DNA of 64,000 bases from Molossus alvarezi (lineage: Eukaryota > Chordata > Mammalia > Chiroptera > Molossidae): contig CM073886.1 of NCBI GenBank assembly GCA_037176705.1, positions 16,328,501 through 16,392,500 of the forward strand, in the 5' to 3' direction. Shown here in pieces: positions 37,669 to 49,084 of this stretch. Within the stretch, counting starts at the first letter, position 1. Each line of letters begins with the position of its first letter. Both the position numbers and the translations under genes were made by a program. A model generated the notes under the pieces. The model was not told the DNA's origin, ran no database searches, and worked only from the letters and a program-made list of their open reading frames with translations.

Positions 37669-37878
37669 TAAACATGTTTTCTTTATTGACTTTAGAGACA
37701 AAGAAAGGGAGAGGGAGAGAGAGAGAAACATCAATGAGAGAAAACATCGATTGACCGCCTCCTGCGTGCCCTCCACTGGGGACTGGGCCCACAACCTGGG
37801 CACGTGCCCTGATGAGGAATCGAACTGGTGACCTCTTGGTGCGTGGGTCACACTCAACCACTGAGCCACACCGGCTGG
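37669..37878 (-). mobile_element. VES SINE, GGTGTGG-type
   Basis: Reverse head CACACCGGCTGG; contains TTTATTGACTTTAGAGA instead of the hairpin tail. Confidence 0.87.
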
Positions 37879-38053
37879 ACTATAGTTTTTTTCCCCCAAA
37901 GCATTCAGAGGAATATAAAGTGGAAAGTAGAGAGCCCTCCCAAACCATCCCATCTCTCACATCCAAGAAAAACAATTTCTAGAGATTTCCTTTTGGAAAT
38001 CTATGCACACATTAGTAAATATCTTCTTACACCTAAAAAAAATAAGATCTAAT

Positions 38054-38296
38054 GCCCTGGCTAGTTCTGCTCAGTGGTTAGAGCATCGGCCCGTGGACCA
38101 ATAAGTCATGGGTTCAATTCCAGTCAAGGGCATGTACCTCAGTTGTGGTTCGTCCCCAGCCCTGGCTGAGTAATGGGGGAGGCAACCAATCAATGTGTCT
38201 CTCTCATATCGATGTATTTCTCTCTCTCACCCTTTCTTTCCCTCCCACTCTATCTGAAGATAAATGGAAAAATATTCTTGGATGAGGATTTTTTTA
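38054..38296 (+). mobile_element. VES SINE
   Basis: Ends GATGAGGATTTTTTTAAAAT; ATCTAAT flanks both sides. Confidence 0.9.
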
Positions 38297-38587
38297 AAAT
38301 CTAATTATAATTTTTGTTCTCCATCTCTTTTCCCCTCATCTCTTTTATGCAATGATTCTCAAATTTATCTTCTCTCTTAAACACCCATCACTCTTCCTCC
38401 TCCACATCTGCAATAGCAGAGGATTCAGCAATTAAGGACTTTTGGGTCACCTTAATGTTTTGCAATCTCTAGATTAATTAACTAAATTAATGAAAAGGTC
38501 TGGAGTTAATATGAATATTAGTAGTCCTTCCAAGCAAAAGACTGATTTCTACTTTATCTGCTTGATGTAGAAGTTACAGATATTTCT

Positions 38588-38808
38588 TTTTTTTTTAAAT
38601 TTTTTTCTTTATTGATTTTAGAGAGAGAGGAAGGGAGAGGAAAAGAGAGAGAGAGATATGGATGAGAGAGAACAATGACTGGCTGCCTCCTGCATGCTCC
38701 CCACTGGGGATCAGGCCCACAACCTGGGCATGTGTCCTGACCAGGAATCGAACCAGCGACCTCTTGGTGCATGGGTCGACACTCAACCACTGAGCCACCC
38801 CGACTGGA
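38588..38808 (-). mobile_element. VES SINE, GGTGTGG-type
   Basis: CAGATATTT flanks both ends; 3' text TTTATTGATTTTAGAGAGAG. Confidence 0.9.
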
Positions 38809-39596
38809 CCAGATATTTTATATCAACTAATAAGGTGGGTAATAAAAACTACAGGTTTTAAGACTCTTTTTCAGAAAAGCTGGGAAACTAAACAGAACTC
38901 TGGTGTAAACTAGTTGCATGATGTGTAACATGATGACAGTAACAAAACTTCTAATATTCTTCGAGATGACATGGAATTAAATTTTTTTCACTTCTTCTGA
39001 TTTATAGGATAGTGAAAATACTAAAATAATTTTGTGTTACTTAAGTATGACACCAAAATATTTTACCATTAAAAAAAGGATTTTTAGAATGAAGACTGCT
39101 CTTTGTATATTAGTTATTTCCAAAAGCTCTGAGATTTTAATCAGTCCAAAATGTACTTATAGTGGAACAACATGTATAACGAGTCACTTTGGGAAGAAAA
39201 AGTAGAGAGAGCATATGCTTATATATGCACAGTATGTCTCTAGAATAATCTATAATGGTTGCCTGTGGGGAACAGATCTGGGTGACTCCAGAAACAGACA
39301 GGAGAGGGAGGCGTTTCACTAAACATTCTTTCGTGCTTTTTGGAATTTTGAACCCTACGAGTATTTTAATCACTCAAAACAAAATTTAAACAACTTTCTT
39401 AAACTGTTTTTCATGGTGCCTTTTTCCTCCCACAATGGGGTGTGGGAGAAGAGAGAGAGTTTTCAACTCTCCTTGCAGATAGGAACTAAGATAAAAACAC
39501 ACATCTTGAAAAAGTTTATCCAGACTTCTCCAATTGCCCTCCAATTACACATTCTAAAAACGTGTATTGTTTTTAAAGCCCTAAAAGAATGACCTG

Positions 39597-39841
39597 GCCC
39601 TGGTCAGTTTGGCTCAGTGGTTAAAGCAACGGCCTGCAGACCAGAGTCCTGGGTTCAGTTCCCAGTAAGGGCACATACCTCGGTTGCAGTTCATCCCCAG
39701 CCCCGGTTGGGGTCGTGCAGGTGGCAACCAATCGATGTGTCTCTCTCACAGCTATGTTTCTCTCTCTTCCTCCTTCTCTCCCTTCCATTCTATCTGAAGG
39801 TAAATGCAAAAATGTCCTTGGGTGAGGATTAAGAAAAAAAA
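39597..39841 (+). mobile_element. VES SINE
   Basis: TSD AAAAGAATGACCTG at 39,583 and 39,842. Confidence 0.93.
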
Positions 39842-39879
39842 AAAAGAATGACCTGGACTCCCTGGTCTGACACTTGGAG

Positions 39880-40210
39880 GCTCTCCACAACTTTACCTTG
39901 TCTTCAGATGCCCAGCCTGACCTCCTCATAGTTCATCCCGCAAGAGCTCCAGTGTGCTTTCCACTAAGAAGTTTTCCTAACCATCCCACCTGAAGCATTC
40001 AGTTCCTTCTTGTCACAACTCTGATTTGCAATTACATAGGCATTTGGTGGGGCTGCAGGAATGCCTGCCTACACCCCTATGTTCTGAGTTCCAAGTGGAC
40101 AGAGCCACCAGTTATCACCACAGCCTAGTAGTATCCCACACATAAGAGCATATAACTAATTTGAATTTTATAAGTATTTAAATATTTGTTGAATAAAGGA
40201 ATTAAATGGT
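39880..40210 (+). mobile_element. L2 fragment
   Basis: Ends ATATTTGTTGAATAAAGG, the typical L2 3' terminus; upstream text is weakly L2-like. Confidence 0.5.
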
Positions 40211-40379
40211 AAAACTGAGGCTGGAGCCCAGGCCCACCCAAATGCCCAGAGCAGGTCCACACCAGCAGTCTCTACTTCTCAGAAGCAAGACCAACACTGC
40301 TTCTAAATGTTAGCCCATTGAATGTAAACCAAAAACAAAACTGGTTTTTGCAAAAACTGTTACACACTCAAGAGTTTAT

Positions 40380-40560
40380 ACCTCCAAACCTTCACTTCAC
40401 ACTTGCTATTTATGCTGTTTCCAAGTCTAGAATAGTATCCCCTCCTTCCAATCTCCTATTCCTCCTCAGGTCTCAGTGCTAATGACACTTCCCCAAGAAG
40501 GCCTTCCAACACTCAGAACAGACTTGATCCTACACCCTGATCATGCATGAACCGAGGTAC
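40380..40560 (+). mobile_element. L2 fragment
   Basis: GTCTAGAATAGTATCCCCTC, CCTCAGGTCTCAGTGCTAAT and CAAGAAGGCCTTCCAAC match the L2 order. Confidence 0.6.
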
Positions 40561-40712
40561 TAGGTACTAAGTCTCACCTGACTACAGATGCCTCCCATGA
40601 AGGCAGACACTGGATCTGTTGTGTCCCTAATAGATCTCCAAGGCTGATACCACAGTGTAACATATTTTCTAAATAAGTGAATAACCCTAAATTTAAAGCC
40701 CTGAGTATTTCT

Positions 40713-40918
40713 TTTTTTTTGGTTCAGGTAGAGCGGGAGAGAGAGAGAGAGAGAGAAACATCGATGCGAAAGGGACACATCGAGTGGCTGCCACCCGCAC
40801 GACCAACCAGGGCCGGGGACAAACTGCAACCGAGGTACATGCCCTTAGCGGGAACCGAACCCGGGTCTCTCAGGACTGCAGGCCGACGCTCTAACCGCTG
40901 AGCCAAACCGGCCAGGGC
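40713..40918 (-). mobile_element. VES SINE, short 3' variant
   Basis: Perfect 16 bp TSD AGCCCTGAGTATTTCT (40,697-40,712; 40,919-40,934), but the A tail follows CTGAACC directly and the terminal hairpin is missing. Confidence 0.94.
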
Positions 40919-41079
40919 AGCCCTGAGTATTTCTGAAAGCACCTTCTATCTTTAAAAGGCAGTTTCTTTAAAGAACTTTATCTTTTAGATCACAAATATT
41001 TTAAGTAAATGTATTTAGGGATGTGTTGTACAATACAGAAGCAAGTTGCTATTTATGTTTAAATAAAATTTAAATTTTA

Positions 41080-41346
41080 GCCCTGGCAGGTTTGGCTCAG
41101 AGGTTAGAGCGTCGGCCTGCGGTCCCGAGAGAGTCAGGTTTGGTTCCCGCTAAGGGCATGTACCTCGGTTGCAGTTTGTCCCTGGCTCTGGTTGGGTCGT
41201 GCGGGTGGCGGGTCGTGGGGGTGGCAGCCACTCTATGTGTCCCTTTCACATCAATGTTTCTCTCTCTTCCTTTCTTTCCCTCCCACTCTACCTGAACAAA
41301 AAAATGGAAAAATGTCCTCGGGTGAGGATAAAAAAAAAAAAAAAAA
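41080..41346 (+). mobile_element. VES SINE
   Basis: Contains a short tandem duplication GTCGTGSGGGTGGC near 41,207. Confidence 0.92.
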
Positions 41347-41493
41347 TTAAATTCTAATTCTGAGTCATGGTTCAAGTGCTCAATAGCCACAAGTAGCTAG
41401 TGGTTCCAGTATTGGACAGTGCAGATATAGAACACAGAAAGTTCTACCAGACAGTGCTGACTTAGAGATGATCATGGGACTATAGGCATTTTA

Positions 41494-41702
41494 TTTTATC
41501 TTTATTGATTTTAGAGAGAGGAAGGGAGAGGGAGAGAGATATAGAACCATCGATGAGCAAGAACATCGATTGGCCACCTCCTGCATGCCCCTCACTAGGG
41601 ATTGGGCCCACAACTTGGGCATGTGCCCTGACTAAGAATCGAACTGGTGTCATCTTGGCACACAGGTCGACACTCAACTACTGAGCCACATCAGCTGGGC
41701 AA
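41494..41702 (-). mobile_element. VES SINE, GGTGTGG-type
   Basis: TSD GACTAYAGGCATTTTA at 41,478-41,493 and 41,703-41,718 (one mismatch). Confidence 0.92.
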
Positions 41703-41718
41703 GACTACAGGCATTTTA

Positions 41719-43277
41719 AACAAAGAAAATTAAATTCACTCTCTTACTGTTGGAAAAGAATCAGTTTTTCCTTAAACTTTTAGACTGAAAAGTCACCACT
41801 GTGCGCTAAAACACTGAATTATCTCTTGATAATTCAAATCATTTCCTCAGAGATCTTTTCTCTTTTTTTTTAAGAGAAGCTCAACTCTGGGCAGGCTGTG
41901 CTCTTCAAACAAAAACAATCCCAATAGTAGTAGAGGCACAACTAAAACGACACAGAAAATCTATCAGTACTTTATGCCTTTTTGTTACTTTCAAGAAGAG
42001 AAAATTCCCACAATACAGCAGGCTGAATCTCTTCTTTTCAAGACCAGTGGTAACTGAACCAAAGAGGAAATTAAATTTCACTGATATTTCTTTCCACCAA
42101 TCACCCTTACTAAACTGCATAGTGATCCCAAGGCCATTTTCTCCCCTAACTCTGTTTTCTAAAAAGAAAGACTATTTTTGTCATTTCGCCATACTCACTT
42201 TTCCTTTTTAAATCCTAACCTAAATCAAGTCCTTGTTCTGAAATACTAGGAAAAACAGTTCCATTTAAACTTCAATTTTCCAATAAAGAACAGCTTTTAA
42301 CTTCAAATACAGGCTGAGTAAAGGGTGTCAAACTATTTATTACCAGTTTTGTAGGATTCCTGAATCTCAGCTTCCAATTCATTCTTTTGCAAGCTGGTAC
42401 TGAGACTATACTAGCCCTGGTGCTAGAAGCAAAACAGGCAGGGGAGGTATCTTCTTGTTTACTCAGCAAGAAACTTCCAAGGATCTGGTTCTGGGTTCGA
42501 CCCCTAGCCTACATAATCCCAACCTTCACCAGCCCAAGAGGTTAAGCGACATATGTAATTACTCGCACAATTAAACATTAATAATAGCTGTCATAACCTG
42601 CTATATGCCAGGAACCAAAGTAGCCCCAATATACAAAGCTAGTCAAAGAGAAATGGAAAATTCTAGAAGAAAAAAAACTCATTATAGAGATGAGACACCC
42701 TCCCCCAACCCAGGCCAAAGCCCCAGTGTAAAGTCATGAGCCTCAAGTCACAGAGCAGATGAGCTGGGAGTCAAGATTCAGTGTCCACTCTGAGCAGAGG
42801 CCAGGGCTCCCTCCTTGTGACCACACCGCTCACATCCCATATAAAAAGTTCTGATGTTTCCTTCAACTCTGAGTCATGGTTAAAAGGTTCTACTTTTAAT
42901 CAGGTGACAAATACTCAAAATATTTTAATCCAAAGGCATTGGGTCAAGCGCTTATATTCCATAATTGTCAAAGCAAACTCTAATTTGATAGGTTTCTATA
43001 GTTTCTGAGTGTCATTATTCAGTTTGTAATCAAATAACCAAATCCACTTTATTTAAACATTACACAATTCTCTCTCTACTGACTATTGATAGTCACCTAT
43101 TTTTCTTGCTATTTCATTGGTTATACTAACTACATAGTTAAAACATGTACAGGTAATATAGGTCTGATAAGAAAAACAAAATATTTGGGGGGTAGTGCAA
43201 AGGGAAGCTTTAAAATTATAAAAGAAAATCTGCTTTACAACAGAATTGTACAACCCTGTTAAACAGCTACAACTATT
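41719..43277. other. Intron sequence, nothing recognised
   Basis: Single-copy-looking, no recognised element. Confidence 0.5.
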
Positions 43278-43292
43278 AAGAAACACCTATTG

Positions 43293-43514
43293 CCTTGGTC
43301 GGTTTGGCTCAGCAGTTAGAGCATCAGCCTACGGGCCGAAGAGTTGCGGGTTCAATTCCGGTCAAGGGTATGTACCTCAGTTGCGATTTGGGGCAACCAA
43401 TCAATGCATCTCTCTTGCATCAGTGTTTTCTCTCTCTCTCTCTCCCTCCCACCCCCTTTAATCTGAAGATTGATGGGGGAATACCCCCAGGGTGAGGATT
43501 TAAAAAACAAAAAA
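43293..43514 (+). mobile_element. VES SINE (first of two at one site)
   Basis: Flanked by AAGAAACACCTAYTG at 43,278-43,292 and 43,515-43,529. Confidence 0.92.
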
Positions 43515-43529
43515 AAGAAACACCTACTG

Positions 43530-43748
43530 CAGCCCTGGGCTGGCTGGTGTGGCTCAGTTGGATGGAACATCATCATCCCTTATACCAAAAGGTTGCAGGT
43601 TCAATTCCCAGTCAGGGCATATACGTAGGTTACTGGATCAATCCCTGGCTGGGGCACATACTGATCAATGTTCTTTCTTTCTCTTTCTCTCTCTCCCCCT
43701 TCCTCTCTAAAATCAACAAGCATATCCTCAAGATGAGAATTTTTAAAA
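43530..43748 (+). mobile_element. VES SINE, GGTGTGG-type (second at one site)
   Basis: Flanked by AAGAAACACCTACTG at 43,515-43,529 and 43,749-43,763. Confidence 0.92.
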
Positions 43749-43763
43749 AAGAAACACCTACTG

Positions 43764-45263
43764 TATACAGTAAGGCACAGGTGTTATTAGAAAGACTGGT
43801 AAATTAAGAGATCTTCACATTGTAACAGATGGGACACCTAGAAATAGGAAAGTCAGATTTAATAAAGTGAAATATTTTGTCACCATTAGATATTACTATT
43901 CTTAGCTATGGTTCAACTAAATATTCATTTGATTAATGGAAATGAAACACGGGGGAAAACGTCACATGGGATGCTATCCAAGTCTTTCTAAGGGTAATGT
44001 TTAAAAAGAAAGGAATTAGACTTTTAGACATAGAGTTAAAAAACAGCCTTGCTTCCCAAATTTAGAACCAGAAAACACCTTAAAGGCAGTTTTTCAAAGA
44101 CAGCAAGTCATTCTTAAAATTGTATAAGAACTTGGAAAAAAACAAAAACAAAACACTGTTGCTTACTTGCATGCCTTTCCTGCACCCTTTTCCATGTCCA
44201 AAGAGTTCTTCCATCAAATCTGAGTGAGTCACTTCTTTTCCAGTCAAAGTTCTGCTCTGCTCCCACTGGACCGTGTGCATGACTATCCCAGCCCTCATAT
44301 CAAAGGATCAGGGCCACCATGCAAAGTTGAATATGCAAAAGCCCCCCCAATAAGCACTGACAGAGAGCTTACACTTTGGCACCAGTGATATGCTGCCATG
44401 CAAGCCTGTTTCTGAAAAGTTAAGCCTAAGACTGAATTGGCAAAATGTGGAATCCCTTACCCCAGTTCATGCAGGAGCTATGGACAAGCACACCAGACCT
44501 AAGAAGCCCATTAGCCATGGAATGGAATTCTGAGGAGGGAGGCACCAGCAGGAAAAGGCCTCAGAGTAAGCTGAAGGAACATCAGGCACATGTGTTGAAA
44601 ACCAGGGGATGGACATTGGTAAGAGACACGGGATAATCACACTCACAGAGACAAAGCTGTTGTGGGTGGCCAAAGTGTCTTTCCCATCAGTAAGTAGGCA
44701 CGGAAAACCAGCAGGCTTCCCAATCATCTGGCTCCTTGCTCTGGCCCAGCTGGCATCAGAATCCAGGAGCAGAGGGCCGACCAGGCTACCCCTGGTGGAT
44801 GCTTTTCTGAGCCAAGGCCCCTCGTCCATCCCCAAAGTCTAATGTGCTATCCCTCACTCAGATACCTAGTCCTGGGCTTCTGCACACACAGGGATTCAGT
44901 AAATAGTGGGTGTATACATTAAGCCCTCTTCGGGGCTCCCTTTCTGACTCATACATTTTAGCATTTGATTGTATTATGTATTCTTTTTCAAGTTTTGCCA
45001 TTAAGTCTTATCTTGTCAACACAGTTCTAAGCTATTCAAAGGCATCGATCAGAATCCTTTGTACACTGCTACTGCCTAACAGGCACCTCAGACTGAACTG
45101 CAATATACCCAGTAAAGAAAAAGAATCACATCCTCATTTGATACTTAAACAGCCCACAAAGTATGCTTCAAAATTAGTAGGAATTTTCAGAGCATACCAC
45201 ACAAGTTTTTCAATTTTAGAATTTCATAGCCACTGTATTCCTATTTTAAAATAATAAAATTGC
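43764..45263. other. Intron sequence, nothing recognised
   Basis: Overlapping short frames on both strands near 44.4-44.85 kb show no domain or splice support. Confidence 0.5.
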
Positions 45264-45511
45264 GCCCTGGTCGGTATGGCTCAGCGCTTAGAGCGTAGAC
45301 CTGCAGTCCAGAGAGACCCAGGTTTGGTTCCCACTAAGGGCACGTCCCTCGGTTGCAGTTTGTTCCCGGCGCTGGTTGGGTCAGGTGGGTGGCAACCACT
45401 CGATGTGTTCCTTTCACATCGATGTTTCTCTCTCCCACCCCACCCCCGCTCTATCTGAACAAAATATGGAAAAAATGTCCACGGGTGAGGATTAAAAAAA
45501 AAAAAAAAAAA
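45264..45511 (+). mobile_element. VES SINE
   Basis: Complete copy with an 18 nt A tail. Confidence 0.92.
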
Positions 45512-45530
45512 GTTTGAAAATGGAGACAAA

Positions 45531-45769
45531 GCCCTGGCCTGTTTGGCTCAGCAGCAGAGTGCTGGCCCGTGGACCAATAAGTCACAGGTTTGTACCTTGG
45601 TTGTGGTTCATCCCTGGCCCTGGTCGGGGTCATGCAGAAGGCATGATGTGTCCCTCTCACATCAATGTTCCTCTCTCTCATCCCTTTCTCTCCCTCTCCC
45701 TCCCACTCTGTATGAAGATAAGTCAAAAAAATATCCTCAGGTGGGAACTAAAAAAAAAAGAAAAGAAAG
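45531..45769 (+). mobile_element. VES SINE
   Basis: TSD TGGAGACAAA at 45,521-45,530 and 45,770-45,779; B-box region shortened. Confidence 0.9.
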
Positions 45770-46004
45770 TGGAGACAAAAAAATCAATAGTATTTATTAT
45801 ATAATTCTTGGCTATATACTCACTGAGTAGGCTACGTTACAATAGATCTGCCTGCTCATGGGACTGTGTAGATATGCGTACAAGGCTGCTGTTTGTTCCA
45901 GAACCATCAACAAACAAATCTCTATTCCAATCAGATGAGCACTCCCAGTGAGTATGGACTACAGGACACACCACCTTCCCTAGTAACGACAGTACCAACC
46001 ACCA

Positions 46005-46172
46005 TGCACCGAGCATTTACTTCAGACCAGGTATTTTTCACACATCATCTCATACTACCCTCATAACCAGCCTTTGAGATGGAAATGGTTATTATATCTA
46101 TTTTACAGATAAGAAAACTGAGGTTCAGAGAGCTGATCTAACTTGACCAGGGTCATGATGCTAGCAACGGGG
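46005..46172 (-). mobile_element. MIR fragment
   Basis: TATTTTACAGATAAGAAAAC followed by TGAGGTTCAGAGAGC is the MIR core in reverse orientation. Confidence 0.75.
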
Positions 46173-46859
46173 GTGGGGGAGGAAAACTGCACCCACTTGG
46201 CCTGGTTCCAAAGCCAGTGCTTTCGCACCCCATGCTGTCCCAGTCAACACCATGGCCTGTGCTGCCACTACCAAGGGCCACCTGAGCAACCTGTGAGAGC
46301 CCCAAATAGGCTCTAGCCCGAGCACTCCTAAAACCAGCCAGGATGGTCCACAGTTGAAAATGCACAGAAACTGGGATTAGGACAAACAGATCTTAAGATA
46401 TGTAGCAATTAGCTTAAAAGCAAAATCTTATGAGAAAAAAGTATGAGAACTTTGAAAGATAAATACTGCACTTTCATTCACTCACTCCTTCAACTATTTC
46501 TGGAGAGCCTAGCATGTGCCAGCAAAGGAACAAAATCACCTTAATTAAGGTAACCGTTTTTGTTCAGCTTATCTGATTTTAAATTATGCGGTACGTACCT
46601 ATGTTTAGAAGAAACAAAAAGACAGAGGGGCTCTGTCTGTGGCTCCCTATGTGGCTCACTTCAACTCAAGAACTTATCACCCCTGCTCCCTGAGCTTGAG
46701 CGTCAGCAGTCAGATGAGCACATAGTAGATGCTCAAAAAACCTGTGCTGCTGCTGTTCAACTGATCTTGTCCTTGAAGTCCTCTTCAGAGACAGCTAAAA
46801 TTAGGGCAACTCCGGCAGCCCAGTGCCCCCCAATGGATCCTCAGAGCACCAGTCCCACA

Positions 46860-47085
46860 TTACATCAGGGTCCCACACTGTGGCCCGAGAACCAAACTGT
46901 AGTTTTAGTGGCACACAGCCACACCCTTCCTGTAGTACTGCCCAGGACTACTTTCATGCTAAAATGGTGGCACTGAGAAACAGAGACTATTGGGCCCTTA
47001 AAAACCAAAAATGAAATCCTTTGGCCCTTGAAAGAAAGTTTGTTCACCCATGTATTACATAAAAAAGGTTTGGAAATGGTGCAAA
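46860..47085. mobile_element. hAT-Charlie-like remnant
   Basis: GGTCCCACACTGTGGCCCG, GGCACACAGCCACACCC and a closing CCTTTGGCCCTTGAAAGAAAGTTTG resemble the same broad family as the remnant near 11.9 kb. Confidence 0.45.
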
Positions 47086-47271
47086 CTACAGCCCCTTTCT
47101 TTAAGACTCATCACCCATTAGTACACAATGGTTCTGGAAGAACTGCACTTAAATTCCTTGGCTATTCCCAACCTCATCCGAGAAACACCTCTTCACATGC
47201 CCTCTAGTTCCTTGGAATATACTGAAGTGCTGGTTTGAATAAGATAAAGAGGGGGTATCTCGTCCTGGAGG

Positions 47272-47419
47272 GGTAGCTCAGTTGGTTAGAGCGCTGACTT
47301 GATTTGCCAAGGTTGTGGTTTTGATCCCTGGTCAGGGCATATACAAGAATCAACCAATGAATGAATAAACAAGTGGAACAACTTCCCCATCCCCTCTTTC
47401 TAAAATCAATTTTAAAAAA
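47272..47419 (+). mobile_element. Older tRNA-SINE
   Basis: Head GGGTAGCTCAGTTGGTTAGA is closer to a tRNA gene than other copies; lacks the long CT body. Confidence 0.75.
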
Positions 47420-47941
47420 AGAGGTGGTGTCCTGACTAATGTTACCCCAAGAACTGAACTGGCTTATAAAGCAAGCTTTACTAATCTTGCTTTACACAAC
47501 AGATACATTTCATCTTAACAAAACTTTGGCAAAATCATTTTTAACTATTTTGTTTTCAAACATGCTAAAATTGGCATTTATGTAGCCCCAAGTAATAGCA
47601 TACTTTGTTACACAACCACAACCACACAAGTCAGAAGTTGTAAAAACACTGGCTAACAATCTAAGCATCAACTTCTGACTGTAGGATTAAGCCTCAGTCC
47701 CTTTATAACTCAATTTCAGTTACGTGTAAGAATTACAGAATCAAATCCGAACGTTAAACAGGCGCTTTGATCAATTGCTAAAGCACCTTTATGGAATTCA
47801 TACTCATCTACTGTATCACCCCTGAGGAAATCCAAATGAAACCATTGTTCTCATCCCTCTCAGTTATTCAAAAGCCCCTATTTTTCTATCAAGTAAAAGC
47901 AAAGCAAAGACATGACAAGTCCTAGCCCTAGAAGTCTCTAC

Positions 47942-47999
47942 GAAACTTACATTTCCTATTTAACCACTTACATTCTAGGAAACTTACATTTCCTATTTA
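47942..47999. repeat. Short direct repeat, period 37 bp
   Basis: A 21 bp unit beginning GAAACTTACATTTCC occurs exactly at 47,942-47,962 and 47,979-47,999. Confidence 0.85.
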
Positions 48000-48019
48000 G
48001 TTAAAAGATAAAATAATTT

Positions 48020-48110
48020 GCCCTGGCCAATTTGGCTCAGCGGTTGAGCCTGTGGACCAGAGAGTCCCGGGTTGGGTTCCCGCTAGGGGCACGTACCACC
48101 AAAAAAAATA
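48020..48110 (+). mobile_element. Head-only mini-VES SINE (copy B)
   Basis: Only the tRNA-like head is present (about 81 nt). It reads CAGCGGTTGAGC where ordinary copies read CGGTTAGAGC, and ends GCACGTACCACC followed directly by an A tail. It is flanked by ATAAAATAAYTTG (48,008-48,020 and 48,111-48,123), a 13 bp TSD with one mismatch. See the copy at 26,066-26,178. Confidence 0.75.
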
Positions 48111-48122
48111 ATAAAATAACTT

Positions 48123-48275
48123 GCCCTGGCTGGTTTGGCTCAGCAGTTAAAGCGTCAGCCTGTGGACCAGAGAGTCTCAGGTTCAATTCCGGTTAAGGGC
48201 ACGTACCTCGGTTACAGTTCAATCCCAGACCCTGGCTAGGGGTTGTGCAGGAGTCAACTAATCGATGTGTCTCTG
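48123..48275 (+). mobile_element. VES SINE lacking its 3' tail
   Basis: A normal head begins at 48,123, immediately after the mini-VES TSD, but the element stops at GATGTGTCTCT and joins MIR sequence without poly(A), probably by deletion. Confidence 0.8.
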
Positions 48276-48440
48276 TTACTTTAGGCAGATTATCTCTCTC
48301 AAGTATGGTTCCTCACCTAGAAACAACAGGAACAGTATCTCCCCTTCCTACCTCATAAGATGCTGTGAGGACCAAAGTGAGGCGATGGAGAGAAAACCGC
48401 TCTGACACATAAAGCACTGCACATACAAAAAAGATCATCA
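48276..48440 (+). mobile_element. MIR fragment
   Basis: GTTACTTTAGG, GGTTCCTCACCTAG and TACCTCATAAGATGCTGTGA match MIR. A VES abuts it directly without an A tail. Confidence 0.65.
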
Positions 48441-48886
48441 TTTTGTTGTAAAAGGTATTTTGGTTGATAAGCATATTTACCACAAGCTTTCTTTAAATAT
48501 GGTTTTCTATTGCATTTACAGGGATTCACATTATAAAATGTAATCACAGCTGCTTAGGGACACTTATACAGATGAAATATACCTATCTTAAATTTTTAGA
48601 AGGCAGTTTTATTAAACTTTTTAATAAAATCTATTAGTTGTATGTAAATTTGGCCTCAATTAAGCTGAGGAAAAAAGTCTACTGCCTGCCTGCATATTTA
48701 TTTCTCCTACACTGTTAAATCATGAATCCCTGCTGCTGAAAGACTAATATGCTGTTATAATTTGGACATATTAAATAAAGAAGTTTCCAAAACACACAAC
48801 TAACTATATACTGGTAACACAAAGTCCTACTTCTTATAAAAGGTGCCAAGTAAAGGAAGACTACAGTTGCGAGAAAGTGTTTAAGC

Positions 48887-49084
48887 CAGTGGTTCTCAAC
48901 ATTCCTAATGGTGCAACTGTTTAATACAGTTCCTCATGTTGTGGTGACCCCAACCATAAAATTATTTTCATTGCTACTTCATAATTGTAATTTTGCTACT
49001 GTTATGTCTTAGGCGACCCCTGTGAAAGGGTTGTTCGACCCCCAAAGGGGGGGTGTCCTAGAAGCCACAGGTTGAGAACCGCTG
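48887..49084 (-). mobile_element. SPIN-like non-autonomous hAT element
   Basis: The 198 bp element is bounded by terminal inverted repeats: CAGTGGTTCTCAAC at the left and, read on the other strand, CAGCGGTTCTCAAC at the right. Internal text matches, from memory, the SPIN family consensus: GGGGGTCGAAC, CCTTTCACAGGGGTCGCC, GTAGCAAAATTAC, ATAATTTTATGGTTGG and CACCACAACATGAGG. The central portion of longer SPIN copies is absent. A clean 8 bp TSD is not obvious; AAGCC occurs on both sides. SPIN elements are reported as horizontally transferred among tetrapods including vespertilionid bats. Confidence 0.8.

Noticed and set aside
43278..43763. Three evenly spaced 15 bp repeats as a possible CRISPR-like array
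   Set aside because: The spacers are SINEs and the repeats are target-site duplications.
44467..44835. 122-codon minus-strand frame
   Set aside because: No domain, no splice or start support, overlaps equally long plus-strand frames.
46560..46976. 138-codon plus-strand frame
   Set aside because: Runs into a DNA-transposon remnant; no domain recognised.
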